64,000 nt of DNA from CAYRQP01 sp964426545 (GCA_964426545.1 CAYRQP010000001.1:62001-126000), one strand, 5' to 3'; numbered from the stretch's first letter, positions 42,979-52,769 are shown. The notes: a model not told the origin generated them from the letters alone. Numbers and translations are program-made.

Positions 42979-44028
42979 ATGAAATCTATGAAATTGTGTT
43001 CTGTAACTGCAATAATCGTTGTTATGCTGGTGTTGGCTTCGATACAGCCCGTTGCTGCTGAAACAGAATACCCGGTCGAAGTACAGCAGTTGAGTTTTCT
43101 GGCTGAAAACCTTGTAAATCTCGGTTACATACCCGGTGGTGCTCTGCGAATACTGCTTTCTGCACACAGCGGATGGACAGGAATGTATCCGTCAATCAAC
43201 ATAATTGGCGACAGTCCGTCTGATATCAGTTATTTCATTTCTGAGAATCCGAATGAACATGTTTACTACGGTGTCAGCCAAAGTTGTTTTCCGAACGGGA
43301 CGAAAATTCTCATCCTTGCTCATTCCCCCTTCTGCATTCCCGAGGGGATAACTTCGACAGCCGACTTATCGGATACCCTCAATTTCACACTCATAGGATA
43401 TGATGATCTTTCAGAACCGGCAGCTGCTCTACTTACACCTGAAATAGAGATTGTCGAGTTATCTCCTGATACACTCGGACGGTTTTTATTTGCTACTGAA
43501 ACAAGAGGTATTTACTGGTTCGAAGTGATGCAGAACACTAAAAACGGTCCATCGGTTGCATTTCTGTTCCCAATCATCTGCGGCGGAGATATAAATGATG
43601 TTCTTAGTGGTGACTTTTTATCTGATAGCAAAGTTTCATCGAAACAAGACATCCTTGACGAATTGAATACATTCAGGATTTCAAAAGACCTTCTACCTCT
43701 TATTGAAAGTTCCTTCCTTGACAGTATTGCGCAAGTCCGTGCGACAGACCTTGCCCTAACAGGAAGTTCCGAACACTACAGCGATGACGGAAATGGTGTA
43801 AACACTCTTCTACCCGATTCCATATCAGTATTTTTCGGAGAGAACATAGCAAGGGGCAGCGGATTTAATGTAACCTGGGAGATGATACTGATAAGCCCGT
43901 TCCATCTCCAGATGTGTCTCAACCCGGATTTAACTGAATTCGGCTCTGCAGGTGCAGTCGATTCGCAGCCGTATGAATGGCAGTTAGTTTATGTGCAGGT
44001 GTTCACCGGGACGGAAATGGAACAGTAA
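42979..44028 (+). CDS. Secreted CAP-domain protein
   Basis: A protein of about 349 residues. I set the start at the ATG at 42979; an earlier frame from 42886 overlaps the divergent gene. The signal peptide ends near PVAAE. The N-terminal 180 residues are beta-rich with no known match. The C-terminal part (about 215-345) fits the CAP superfamily: ILDELNTFRISKDLLPL, a central HYSDDGNGV with the first His, GENIARG, a WEMI helix, SPFHLQMCLNPDLTEFG and a final strand with VYVQVFTG. Bacterial CAP proteins are secreted and often have unknown roles. Its stop overlaps the next start by 1 nt. Confidence 0.8.
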   Translation: MKSMKLCSVTAIIVVMLVLASIQPVAAETEYPVEVQQLSFLAENLVNLGYIPGGALRILLSAHSGWTGMYPSINIIGDSPSDISYFISENPNEHVYYGVSQSCFPNGTKILILAHSPFCIPEGITSTADLSDTLNFTLIGYDDLSEPAAALLTPEIEIVELSPDTLGRFLFATETRGIYWFEVMQNTKNGPSVAFLFPIICGGDINDVLSGDFLSDSKVSSKQDILDELNTFRISKDLLPLIESSFLDSIAQVRATDLALTGSSEHYSDDGNGVNTLLPDSISVFFGENIARGSGFNVTWEMILISPFHLQMCLNPDLTEFGSAGAVDSQPYEWQLVYVQVFTGTEMEQ

Positions 44029-45083
44029 TGGGCAATGCAAAACGCAGAATCGCCCTTTTCCCGGCTCATCCGGCACAGGTCTGGATACTGCACCGGCTGG
44101 AGATCCTTCTTGGAAACAGGTATCACTTCATCTGGTTTCTCAGGGATAAGGATATCTCAATTCAACTCGCAGATGAACTGGAAATCGAATACACAGTAGT
44201 TTCGAAAGCAAGGCAGGGCATCCTTGGAAATGCCCTTGAACTATTCATGAATATCTTCAGACTCATCAACTATACTCTCGAATTCGATATTGACCTGTGG
44301 ATATCGAAGTACAGTGCAGCTCATATAGTATCCCGCCTGCTTGGAAGAAAGAGCATTTTCTTTGTCGATGACGATTTCGACATAGTGCCGAGTCTCTATA
44401 GACTAAGCTGTCCTTTCGCGGATGCAACAATACTCCCCGCAGTTACCCAAAGTGGTCCCTGCAAATCAAGACTGGAGAGGTTCGACGGAGTTTTCGAATT
44501 GTTATACCTTCATCCCGACAGATTTACCCCTGACAGTTCTATTTACGGCACACTTGGAATCCCCCACCTACAAAAGTTCGCTATCATAAGGCTGGCTTCC
44601 CTCACAGCACATCATGACATCGGTATCAAAGGTGTTTCACCGGGATTACTTCGCAATGTCATTCAACTGTGTGAAAAACACGATATCAGAGTATTCATTA
44701 CAAGCGAGAAGACCCTTATCGATGAGTCCGAAAAGTACCACCTCGACATAGCACCGGCCAGAATTCATCATGCTCTATACTTCGCAGAGTTTTTCCTCGG
44801 CGACAGTCAGACGATGACTTCCGAGGCTGCCATCCTTGGCACTCCGGCATTCAGGATAAACAGTTTCGTTGGTAGAATATCCTACCTGGAACTTATCGAA
44901 AAATATGACCTCGCATACGGCTTCAAATCTGATGAGGAAACTCAATTGCTCGATAAATTGGCAGCTGTGCTCAATGATAATCGAAGAGACATATTCGAAG
45001 AACGCAGAGTGAAACTGATTTCTGACTGTACCGGACCGGCATCTCTTTTCGAAGATGTCATTGGGGGGTTTCTCTATGTATGA
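44028..45083 (+). CDS. DUF354-like glycosyltransferase/epimerase-fold protein
   Basis: A protein of about 351 residues with a GT-B-like two-domain pattern. The N-terminal part (RIALFPAHPAQVWILHRL, later DLWISKYSAAHIVSRLLG and FVDDDFDIVPSLYRLSCPFADATILP) matches DUF354 proteins, which resemble UDP-GlcNAc 2-epimerases and glycosyltransferases of surface polysaccharide genes. The C-terminal part has GDSQTMTSEAAILGTPAFR, the typical nucleotide-sugar-binding end. Translation is probably coupled to the CAP gene. A frame extends upstream to 43977 inside the CAP gene but is unlikely. The reaction is unknown. Confidence 0.77.
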   Translation: MGNAKRRIALFPAHPAQVWILHRLEILLGNRYHFIWFLRDKDISIQLADELEIEYTVVSKARQGILGNALELFMNIFRLINYTLEFDIDLWISKYSAAHIVSRLLGRKSIFFVDDDFDIVPSLYRLSCPFADATILPAVTQSGPCKSRLERFDGVFELLYLHPDRFTPDSSIYGTLGIPHLQKFAIIRLASLTAHHDIGIKGVSPGLLRNVIQLCEKHDIRVFITSEKTLIDESEKYHLDIAPARIHHALYFAEFFLGDSQTMTSEAAILGTPAFRINSFVGRISYLELIEKYDLAYGFKSDEETQLLDKLAAVLNDNRRDIFEERRVKLISDCTGPASLFEDVIGGFLYV

Positions 45084-45151
45084 CAATTCGTTAATTCCTC
45101 AGCGGTACATCCGCTTCACAGGGACATTCCTGCAGGCTGTGAGATCTTAGA

Positions 45152-46060
45152 ATGTCATCACCGGTAACTGCAAAATGGTACAGCAGGGTGTTATTCATTA
45201 CCGTTCTTGTTTTTGTCACCTGGTTCGTCTATTCGAATATAGATAAACTGCAGGCGGGGTCTTTTTCTTTCGTCCCTCTATATCTTGCTCTGTCATTTAT
45301 GTGTGTATCCTTAGCACATCTAATCAATATGTGCGTATGGAAATACCTTGCTTCATCATACAACCTCAATGCCTCTATGACCAAAACCGGTAAGGCATGG
45401 TTTCTGTCTCGTTTGGGAAGATTCGTCCCCGGTAAAATCACAATCCTTCTCGTCAGATTCAATCTATACAAAGGTCATTCAAAGAAGGAAGTTACTGCGG
45501 CTACCGTAACTGAGTATATCGCTTCACTGTCGGCAGCCGGCATAATAATCTTCGTTTCGTTTGCAATCAACCGTTTCGAACTCCCTTCGTACATCAGGTT
45601 TGGTGCCTTAATCTATGTTGTCCTGATTGCTCTTCTGCTGTTCACCAATCTACTCAATAGGATAATAAACAAGATGCTTCTTCTCATTAGAAAACAACCA
45701 ATCGACGTATTCCCATCCCGGCGTAAACGACTTGGTTATCTTGTCATCTACCTTCTTCCTGTTCTATTACACGGGTTGTCTTTCTACTTTCTGGTCAGAT
45801 CACTGATGGAAATAGATTTCACTTACTATCTGACTCTTACAGGTATCTATTACAGTTCAGCTATGATCGGCCTTCTCGCTTTCTTCGCTCCAAGCGGGAT
45901 AGGGGTGCGTGAAGGAATCATGTTCCTGTTTCTGCCTTTGATGATAATTCCCGAACCTGTTGTAATAACTGCAGCTGTGATGATAAGGCTTGTTTCTACG
46001 GCTGCCGAACTGCTGCTTGCCGGAGTATTCACGCTCGCGGATAGAAGCACATCGGACTGA
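45152..46060 (+). CDS. YbhN/AglD-like flippase family membrane protein
   Basis: A 302-residue integral membrane protein with about eight helices. It follows the lysylphosphatidylglycerol synthetase membrane-domain family (YbhN/AglD group): GKAWFLSRLGRFVPGKI and, near the end, FFAPSGIGVREGIMFLFL. Members act in lipid-linked sugar or polysaccharide export. It lies 68 bp after the DUF354-like gene in the same direction and ends 1 bp before the convergent methyltransferase. These neighbours suggest a surface glycan role. Confidence 0.8.
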   Translation: MSSPVTAKWYSRVLFITVLVFVTWFVYSNIDKLQAGSFSFVPLYLALSFMCVSLAHLINMCVWKYLASSYNLNASMTKTGKAWFLSRLGRFVPGKITILLVRFNLYKGHSKKEVTAATVTEYIASLSAAGIIIFVSFAINRFELPSYIRFGALIYVVLIALLLFTNLLNRIINKMLLLIRKQPIDVFPSRRKRLGYLVIYLLPVLLHGLSFYFLVRSLMEIDFTYYLTLTGIYYSSAMIGLLAFFAPSGIGVREGIMFLFLPLMIIPEPVVITAAVMIRLVSTAAELLLAGVFTLADRSTSD

Positions 46061-46061
46061 T

Positions 46062-46631
46062 TCAGTCCGGCTTTTTCACTGCAGTCGAAATGGTCTGATA
46101 GCACCATGGTCTCGGAAAGGGAATCAGTGACAGGATTGGAAATATCATTCCGCCTGAATGAAGTTTTATGTCTGTGAATCCCGACCTTTCCAGCATTCTG
46201 ATAAGCCACCTTTGTGGATACAGCATGAGGTGATTATCCGTATAGAAGTACCTGCGGGAGAGTGTCAGTGTCAGAAACCGTTCAATTAAAGAATTGGGAT
46301 TGGGGGTGGACAATACAAGCACTCCGTCGGGCTTGAGAATCTTATGACACTGCCTGAGAAAACAGACAGGGTCTTCGAGATGTTCGATTATCTCTCCTGC
46401 AATTATCGAGTCTAAACTGTTTTCTTCGAATATCGAATCAATATCCATGACATTTCCGATTATCAACTTCGAATAATTATCATGGAGCAGCCCTTCGCTT
46501 ACGTCCAGACCAACAACTTCTTCATTGTTCAGGAAGGGATTTGGAAGAGCAGTACAGCCCAGGTCAAGCACAGTCTTTCGGGATTGCACCAATTTTGCAA
46601 GTTTCTTCAGTCTGTACTGTTCTTTTATCAT
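46062..46631 (-). CDS. Class I SAM-dependent methyltransferase
   Basis: A 189-residue Methyltransf_11-type enzyme. Motif I is VLDLGCTALPN, with EVVGLDVSEG for the ribose-binding Asp. GEIIEHLEDP lies in motif II/III with the usual helical acidic residues, and LKPDGVLVLSTPNP is the standard post-motif strand. Members of this subgroup occur in polysaccharide and lipid modification clusters, though the substrate cannot be read here. Its 3' end is one base away from the flippase-like gene end. The 300-bp gap upstream of its start (46632-46934) holds a possible structured RNA and the pilin terminator. Confidence 0.85.
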   Translation of the reverse strand: MIKEQYRLKKLAKLVQSRKTVLDLGCTALPNPFLNNEEVVGLDVSEGLLHDNYSKLIIGNVMDIDSIFEENSLDSIIAGEIIEHLEDPVCFLRQCHKILKPDGVLVLSTPNPNSLIERFLTLTLSRRYFYTDNHLMLYPQRWLIRMLERSGFTDIKLHSGGMIFPILSLIPFPRPWCYQTISTAVKKPD

Positions 46632-46686
46632 AAACCCGGAATCATCTCTTCCTGCTTAACCCTGACATCTCACCAGCTTTTACTGC

Positions 46687-46806
46687 AGCGTCACATATGC
46701 AAGCGTCTACTTCGTTATACTCACATATCCTTCCTCGACGTACTGTTTAAGTACGCCTCCGGAGTATATGCTTGCAAGCCTTGTATCCACCTGCATCTGA
46801 GACGCT
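46687..46806. ncRNA. Possible structured RNA between methyltransferase and pilin genes
   Basis: Nested complementary segments in a gap with no convincing gene. The outer pair is AGCGTC (46687-46692) with GACGCT (46801-46806); then GCAAGC (46699-46704) with GCTTGC (46770-46775); then ATACTC (46717-46722) with GAGTAT (46762-46767); and an apical hairpin CGTACT (46739-46744) with AGTACG (46750-46755) and loop GTTTA. Six paired bases at each of four levels in one order are more than expected by eye. The strand is undetermined. A minus-strand frame of 29 codons from an ATG crosses it but has no ribosome site. No known RNA family is recognised. Confidence 0.35.
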
Positions 46807-46870
46807 TCGTTTACAAAGCTAGTGAAATATCCGGATTAAAGGATATCTGTATCATCAGGAAATATATAAA

Positions 46871-46897
46871 GAAAAGGGGAGCGAATTACCGCTCCCC
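46871..46897 (-). terminator. Rho-independent terminator of the pilin gene
   Basis: On the minus strand GGGGAGCG (46897-46890), a 6-nt loop and CGCTCCCC (46883-46876) form an 8-bp GC-rich hairpin, followed by TTTTC (46875-46871) and more T. It lies 38 bp after the pilin stop codon. Confidence 0.85.
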
Positions 46898-46934
46898 ACT
46901 ATTTTCGATAATTTGTCTTACTGACTATCAGTCA

Positions 46935-47342
46935 TCAGTCAGAGTAGTCACCGGCCCATGATTTATCACCTGTCTGGATATAACCGTGCTCACCGGTTGT
47001 TCCCGTGTCTTCGGTTGGACAAAGGAGCAGGTAACTCTCAAGGTTTTCAAAATCATTATTGACTGTGAGATTGTAAGCGTCAGTAATGTTCTCAGGACAT
47101 CTCCATTCTACGCAACCCTGGAGTATTTTTGAAGAATTCAAACCTGCAAGTTCTGCATACTGGTGACCCGGACGGGTGTAGTACATACCTTCACCTGTAG
47201 CAATACTTCCCATCTGTGCACGACAGGATGACTCTTTTGCCTGTTCCTGCACACTCGAGAATCTCGGAATCGCGATTGCAGCGAGTATGCCTATGATCAC
47301 GACCACAATCATAAGTTCAATCAGAGTAAAACCATGTTTCAT
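46935..47342 (-). CDS. Major type IV pilin / type II pseudopilin
   Basis: A 135-residue prepilin. The ATG at 47342 gives a four-residue leader MKHG and G-FTLIELMIVVVIIGILAAIAIP, the canonical type IVa pilin start with Glu at +5. A weak ribosome site AAAGG is 7 bases upstream; a frame open to 47402 gives a non-leader start and is rejected. The head has paired cysteines (CRAQMG, later GCVEWRCPEN and LLCPTED). Size and N-terminus fit a PilA-like or GspG-like major subunit. A strong terminator follows. No assembly ATPase or secretin gene lies nearby. Confidence 0.92.
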   Translation of the reverse strand: MKHGFTLIELMIVVVIIGILAAIAIPRFSSVQEQAKESSCRAQMGSIATGEGMYYTRPGHQYAELAGLNSSKILQGCVEWRCPENITDAYNLTVNNDFENLESYLLLCPTEDTGTTGEHGYIQTGDKSWAGDYSD

Positions 47343-47514
47343 ATTAACGCCTTTCTTTATGAGTTTCTTAAAATTTCCCGCAAATAGTAGTGCAATTATC
47401 ATGCCACAACTATTTAACCCCTATTTAATATGCAATTATGTTACAATTATCTATTAAAACATATTACTTTGGTTTATTCTAATAAACTTACTGGCAATAT
47501 GCAATAGTCAATTT

Positions 47515-49074
47515 TCAGTTACTGTATCTCTCCACTCTGTCAATTTTCTCTTCACAAAGCGATATTGAGTTGTTTGCAGCACTAATCATTGTCTGCGCAT
47601 TTGAAGCCCTGTATCCGGTTACCCTTGAGAGGTAGGTAATTGCCTTGTTCAGGTCATCGATAGCGTCATTCCAACTCGGGATATTCTCATGTACAAGTTC
47701 TGATATCCTTGCCAGACTGCTTCCGCTCTGATAGTAGAATGCGCCCATCATATAATTTGCCAGAGGATCGCTGGGGTATGCACTGCTTAGCCGTGCAAAG
47801 ACATTCTGCATCGAACCACGTTGTCCTCTGTCGCGATATATAGTAGCAAGAAGAATGTATGCTTCTTTGCTGCCGGTTGCACTAATCAATGCTTCGAGCC
47901 GGTCGACTGCATCGGAATATCTCCCTGCATTGGCCTCGAGTTGAGCTGTGTATAGAATTTTATCTCTGTTATCCGGATTACTTTCGAGCATTATCACTGA
48001 GTGGTCAGCTGCGTTGCCATATTGGCCGGTATTTATATATGACTGAATCAGTCTCTGTCGCAGACCGACCATACCTTCATTCACTGCCAGTACATCTTCC
48101 ATATATGGAATGGCGTTCTCATAGTCTTCGAGTTGATAGTAGAGAAGACTAAGCGGGAATTTGACGGTATTGTTGTCAGGATTCTGAAGAAGCACTTCTT
48201 CGAAACTCGAGACAGCCTGTTCGAGTTCACCAAGCACCTGATAGGCTGCTGCAAGCCCGAGATATGCATCAGCATTCTGATCGTCATACTCTATTGCCAG
48301 ATCATAGTATTCCCTCGCAGTTGCTGCACTGTCAAGCTCCATGAATACATCACCCATTCCGATGAGAGCTTGCGGAAAAGTCTCATCGATGTCCAGAATG
48401 AACTGATAGTTCTCCTGTGCTTTCGAGACTGAATCGACATCGGAGAGAAGATATATCTCAGCCAGCAGCAACCTTGCATCATGCAGTTCTGGGTCGACTG
48501 AAAGAGCCTGCTTTAAGAACATGATAGCCATATCCCAGTTTTGCATGCTGATACTGAATTCCGCTTGATCTATTGCCTGCTGTGCCCGTCCGCCAATCAA
48601 CTCATCGAGTGAAAGTACAATTTCATCTGCCAGTGCTTCCACTGGGTCAGTGTTCTTGGGAACTATAACAGGTGGGGCATTGATTGTATTTCCCGAAGCA
48701 ATAACACAGACATTCCAAAGAACCTGGAACTCCTCACCGACAGGAAACACATTGCCGTAAATGATTATCTTGGCATCGAGTATCTCCCCTGCATCCCTTA
48801 CGAAATCAGGGGGGACCCCATACTGAAAATCACATAATCCTAAATCTTCGAAAGCATCTTCGAGGTCACCGTCGTCGATGAAGGAGAACTCCGGAGTGTC
48901 TTCGAATGCATCCTTGAGAGTATCGTATAGTTTCTCGCTTACCCATTTACTGTCAGAATCACAGTAGCCGAACGGAACAATTCCCACCCTGACTTCAGAC
49001 CCTTCATTTGAAGCAATTGCCGTTCCGCATGCAAGAAGTGCCATCATAGTAAGAACAAGTAGAATTTTCATCAT
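47515..49074 (-). CDS. CsgG/TolB-N-like TPR lipoprotein
   Basis: About 519 residues from the ATG at 49074; an ATG one codon later has better spacing to AAGGA. The signal peptide ends LMALLAC-like (MMALLAC then GTAIAS), so it may be a lipoprotein. Residues about 28-165 form an alpha/beta domain like the N-terminal domain of CsgG or TolB (VRVGIVPFG, IIIYGNVFP). The rest is at least eight TPR units (for example AQENYQFILDIDETFPQALI and DAYLGLAAAYQVLGELEQAV). It is likely a periplasmic scaffold. It is upstream of the pilin on the same strand but separated by 172 bp. Confidence 0.75.
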   Translation of the reverse strand: MMKILLVLTMMALLACGTAIASNEGSEVRVGIVPFGYCDSDSKWVSEKLYDTLKDAFEDTPEFSFIDDGDLEDAFEDLGLCDFQYGVPPDFVRDAGEILDAKIIIYGNVFPVGEEFQVLWNVCVIASGNTINAPPVIVPKNTDPVEALADEIVLSLDELIGGRAQQAIDQAEFSISMQNWDMAIMFLKQALSVDPELHDARLLLAEIYLLSDVDSVSKAQENYQFILDIDETFPQALIGMGDVFMELDSAATAREYYDLAIEYDDQNADAYLGLAAAYQVLGELEQAVSSFEEVLLQNPDNNTVKFPLSLLYYQLEDYENAIPYMEDVLAVNEGMVGLRQRLIQSYINTGQYGNAADHSVIMLESNPDNRDKILYTAQLEANAGRYSDAVDRLEALISATGSKEAYILLATIYRDRGQRGSMQNVFARLSSAYPSDPLANYMMGAFYYQSGSSLARISELVHENIPSWNDAIDDLNKAITYLSRVTGYRASNAQTMISAANNSISLCEEKIDRVERYSN

Positions 49075-49194
49075 TAACTTCCTTTTGAATTTCCCATAAA
49101 TATTTAACATTATTACCTTGTATCAATAATGTGTAAGGTCAAATATACTATATTGCAGTTATCTAATTGCAATGGGATATTCCCTTTCACCTGA

Positions 49195-51063
49195 TTATAC
49201 CCGAACTGAAGAATCATTGTTCCGTTCTACGAGGAACGGGATTACGTCTTCGCACTCCACCATGCGGAACTGCTGCATAGTTTTCAGGAATATCGAACCG
49301 TAATTACGGGTTAGAATTCGCCTGTCCATGATCATTACAGCTCCGGTATCGCTTAGCGACCTTATCAGTCTGCCGGTTCCCTGTTTCAGCCGCACTGCAG
49401 CGAGGGGCAGGGAATAATGTCTGAAAGAACTCCCCCCATTCTTCTCGATCTGCTGCATTCTCGCCTGTATCAGGGGGTGTCCCGGTGAACTGAACGGCAG
49501 TCTGTCGATTATGATTGCCCTTAAAATGTCTCCCGGGAAGTCCACACCTTCCCAGAAAGAAGCCGTGCCGAGAATCATTCCCCGGGGATCTGCTCTGAAA
49601 TTCTCAAGTATCGCACCGCGGGACATCTCTCCCTGAACATAAAGAGTCAGCCCAGGGGGCATATCATCCTCTGTCAGTTTCCGGACAAGTTGGAGATTTC
49701 TATAACTTGTAAAGAGAAGCATTGTTCTCCCTTCGAGAACTCTTGCCAGTCTTCTTCCCCACTCCCATACCATAGATGTCAGTTCAATATGTGAGTCATG
49801 TTCAGGAAGATCCTCAGGTATTGCAAGTACCCCCTGAGAAGCAAAATCGAACGGGCTCCCGAAGGACTCTGTATCTGCTTCATAAGTACCAAGCCTGCTG
49901 TGGTAGAAATCGAATTTACCCGCAGCGGTCAATGTCGCCGATGTGAGGATGGTTGTCTCGAAGCCGGTATAGACGATGTCCATCAGGGAAGCACCTACAC
50001 TCAGCGGTACTGAGCGGAGAACAGTTCTTTTCCCGTTGACTTCGATGAATGTGCAGAATTTGTCGGACGATACAGCAGTTAATTCCTTTGCTGACCCTGC
50101 AATCATCAGCACAGCCTGCGATACTGCAGCCAGGTCTTCTATTTTTCCCACTCCTTCAGCAATTTCAGATGCTAATTGCATTACCTTTTCAATCTGTTCT
50201 GTATGTTCGGCCGGATACCAAATTCCTGTCTCCGTGTAACCGTCCATCAGACCGGCAATCGCATTTGACAACTGACGTGCCTTATCGAGCAGAAGAGCTT
50301 TCTTCTCGACTTCGAGGTCGCAGAAACCAAGTTCGTCGAAAACAGGAATCAGTATGCCTTCACTGATAGCCAGACCAAGACACTCACTCGCTGCGTCTTC
50401 CATTCTGTGACCTTCATCAATAATGAGTATGTCAGCACCCGGTAGAATGTCCTTTGCCTGAAGTGCTGATATCAGCAGGTGATGGTTGAGAATGAGAACA
50501 TCAGCCTGTTTTGCCTTGCTTCTGGCATTGAAAAAATGACACTCTCCACGGTGCATGCAGGAATTGCCGATACAGTCCATTCTATCCGCCCGAAAATGTC
50601 TCCAGACTGCACCAGGCAATAGACCGGGCATAGATGATATATCTCCGTCGGGTGTACTCTCAGCCCAGTCATCGAATTCAGAATCGAAGCTGAGTTTATT
50701 CCTGCTGCGGTCCCATTTGCGCAGACAGAGATAATTGTTTCTTCCTTTTAGTACTGCAAGGGCAAAATCAATCTCAAGCGAATCCAGCAGTGCAGGAATA
50801 TCCTTCCGGGCAAGTTGATCCTGAAGCGTGTGCGTTGCAGTTGAAATGAAAACTTTCCCGCCTGACAGAAAAGAGGGCACGAGATACGCAAAACTTTTTC
50901 CAATCCCGGTACCTGCTTCGAAAAGGTATATGCCCCCGTTCTCGATAGCATCGGCAACGGCTCTGCTCATCTTTATCTGCCGGGGGCGTACCGCATAGCC
51001 TGATATGCCTGCCAGTTCGTCTCCCGTGAAAACATCTGCTGACCTGTCTGCAAGAGAAGTCAT
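49195..51063 (-). CDS. DinG/YoaA-like XPD-family helicase
   Basis: A 622-residue 5'-3' superfamily 2 helicase of the DinG/YoaA type. Walker A is EAGTGIGKS (about 49-57), the DEAH-type box is IIDEGHRMED, and motif VI-like RLKQGTGRLIRS occurs near the end. Four cysteines typical of the XPD [4Fe-4S] cluster lie at NYLCLRKWD and in DCIGNSCMHRGECHF. It probably works in DNA repair or resolution of replication blocks. The start ATG at 51063 overlaps the recJ stop by 4 nt, so it is cotranscribed with another repair gene. Confidence 0.88.
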   Translation of the reverse strand: MTSLADRSADVFTGDELAGISGYAVRPRQIKMSRAVADAIENGGIYLFEAGTGIGKSFAYLVPSFLSGGKVFISTATHTLQDQLARKDIPALLDSLEIDFALAVLKGRNNYLCLRKWDRSRNKLSFDSEFDDWAESTPDGDISSMPGLLPGAVWRHFRADRMDCIGNSCMHRGECHFFNARSKAKQADVLILNHHLLISALQAKDILPGADILIIDEGHRMEDAASECLGLAISEGILIPVFDELGFCDLEVEKKALLLDKARQLSNAIAGLMDGYTETGIWYPAEHTEQIEKVMQLASEIAEGVGKIEDLAAVSQAVLMIAGSAKELTAVSSDKFCTFIEVNGKRTVLRSVPLSVGASLMDIVYTGFETTILTSATLTAAGKFDFYHSRLGTYEADTESFGSPFDFASQGVLAIPEDLPEHDSHIELTSMVWEWGRRLARVLEGRTMLLFTSYRNLQLVRKLTEDDMPPGLTLYVQGEMSRGAILENFRADPRGMILGTASFWEGVDFPGDILRAIIIDRLPFSSPGHPLIQARMQQIEKNGGSSFRHYSLPLAAVRLKQGTGRLIRSLSDTGAVMIMDRRILTRNYGSIFLKTMQQFRMVECEDVIPFLVERNNDSSVRV

Positions 51064-52769
51064 TCTGTCCTCAGTGATGTCGAGCGCCGTATATCGACCA
51101 GATGCATCTGGACACTTCCATCGTTTCGCCAGGTATCCTCCGCCAGTTTGAATGCGATATCCACAGGGGTATTGAGAATTGCCTGCCTGTCCGAAAGATT
51201 GAAACCTATGCTGCGGATAACTCTCGACCCAATCCTGAATTCACAACTAAGGTGTTTCCTGTCCTTCCCGACTTCGTTCCAGGTCAGTGCCTGAACATGT
51301 CTCGCAAGCCATACCGGCTCTCGATTTCCTTCTCCAAACGGTTCGAGTTTTGAAAGTGCATTTATAGTATCGAGATTGAAGTCCTCTTTATCCAAACTGC
51401 CGTCGAGAAGGATGGAAGTCCCAAGATGAATGCTGTTTGATTCATCAGACATCATTTCATTGAGTTTCGTTCTGAGTATCGGTACCCATTTTTTCCTGAT
51501 GGTAAATCCGGCAGCGGCATGATGCCCGCCGAATGCGGTGAAGAGCGACATTTCATTCTGAATCTCAGTCATCAGGTCGAATATAGATACGCCCTGAATG
51601 CTCCTCGCGGAGCCATGTCCAACATCTCCATCCAGAGCTATCAGAAGCACCGGCATTCCAAACTTTGAAACAAGCCGTGAAGCTGCAATCCCTATTACCC
51701 CTCTGTGCCACTCCTCCGATGCAAGAACAATGCAGTTCCCATCTTCAGTCTCTGCATACATGCTCAACGCCCTGTTAAGCGTTTCTCTGTCGAGTTCTTT
51801 CCGCCGCCGGTTGTTTGCTTCTACCAGTGTTCCTAATCTCCGAACATCACTGACATCATCTGCAAGGAGGAGGTCGATCGCCTGAGCAGCGTGACCGATG
51901 CGACCGCATGCATTCAATCTGGGAGCGATCTGAAATGCGATATTTCCCGAGTTGATCTTCTCTATCTCAACCGAAGCTAACCCCGCCAGTTCTGAAAGCC
52001 ATTCCGGAGGATTCAACTGCATTCGCTTTATACCTTCCGCTGCAAGGATTCTATTATCGCCGAGAAGTTCAACTACATCTGCAATTGTACCCACCGTAAC
52101 AAGCGGAAGAAGCTCACGGAGAACATCACTGTCCGCACCCAGAATTTCATATACTCCGCACAGTACGTGATAAGCCACACCTACACCTGCGGGAGCAGAT
52201 TTCCCGATTTCTTTCGCCGCGAGAACTGGATTCACGATAGCCACAGCGTCAGGAAGTTCGTCCGAAGATATGTGATGGTCAGTAATGACTGTATCTATTC
52301 CGGCAGTCGAGAGTCTGGCTACTTCATTTACTGCGGTCATCCCGCAATCTACGGTGATTACCAGTTCTGCACCTTTCTCGATACATGCCCTTACACTGTT
52401 TTCACCAAGTCCATACCCGTCGAAAAAGCGGTCGGGTACATGATATGTGACATCAGCGCCCAGACTCCGGAGTGCTCTGCACATCAGTACAGTCGCAGTA
52501 ATGCCGTCTGCATCGAAATCACCGTGTACAAGAATCTTCTTCGAAAGGTTAACTGCTTCTGCGATTTTACGGGATGCCTTCGGTGCACCGGGCATTTCTG
52601 CCCAGGGAGATATGGTGGAAATATCCGGGTTGAGATATGCCTTCAAGTGTTCACCGGTTATTCCTCGCCTTGCGAGAAGAAGTGCAAGCGAGTCAGGAAG
52701 ACCCAATACCCTTTCAGCAGCCTTTAAGTGAAGGTCTGAAACAGGACGCGGTTTCCAGCGTTTCTCCAA
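51060..52769 (-). CDS. recJ: Single-strand DNA exonuclease RecJ
   Basis: A DHH/DHHA1 nuclease of about 569 residues that degrades single-stranded DNA 5' to 3' in recombination and mismatch repair. Visible motifs are VHGDFDADGITATVLM, VDCGMTAVNEV and ITDHH (DHH domain), and GGHHAAAGFTI (DHHA1). A C-terminal OB domain follows. I set the start at the TTG at 52769 because AGGAGG lies 4 bases upstream; the frame remains open to 52835, but those codons run into the tandem repeat of the rnpB tail. Overlap with the dinG-like gene is 4 nt. Confidence 0.92.
   Translation of the reverse strand: MEKRWKPRPVSDLHLKAAERVLGLPDSLALLLARRGITGEHLKAYLNPDISTISPWAEMPGAPKASRKIAEAVNLSKKILVHGDFDADGITATVLMCRALRSLGADVTYHVPDRFFDGYGLGENSVRACIEKGAELVITVDCGMTAVNEVARLSTAGIDTVITDHHISSDELPDAVAIVNPVLAAKEIGKSAPAGVGVAYHVLCGVYEILGADSDVLRELLPLVTVGTIADVVELLGDNRILAAEGIKRMQLNPPEWLSELAGLASVEIEKINSGNIAFQIAPRLNACGRIGHAAQAIDLLLADDVSDVRRLGTLVEANNRRRKELDRETLNRALSMYAETEDGNCIVLASEEWHRGVIGIAASRLVSKFGMPVLLIALDGDVGHGSARSIQGVSIFDLMTEIQNEMSLFTAFGGHHAAAGFTIRKKWVPILRTKLNEMMSDESNSIHLGTSILLDGSLDKEDFNLDTINALSKLEPFGEGNREPVWLARHVQALTWNEVGKDRKHLSCEFRIGSRVIRSIGFNLSDRQAILNTPVDIAFKLAEDTWRNDGSVQMHLVDIRRSTSLRTE

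Noticed and set aside
46718..46791. A minus-strand 29-codon peptide beginning MQVDTRLAS.
   Set aside because: No ribosome site, no recognised family, and it coincides with nested base-paired segments.
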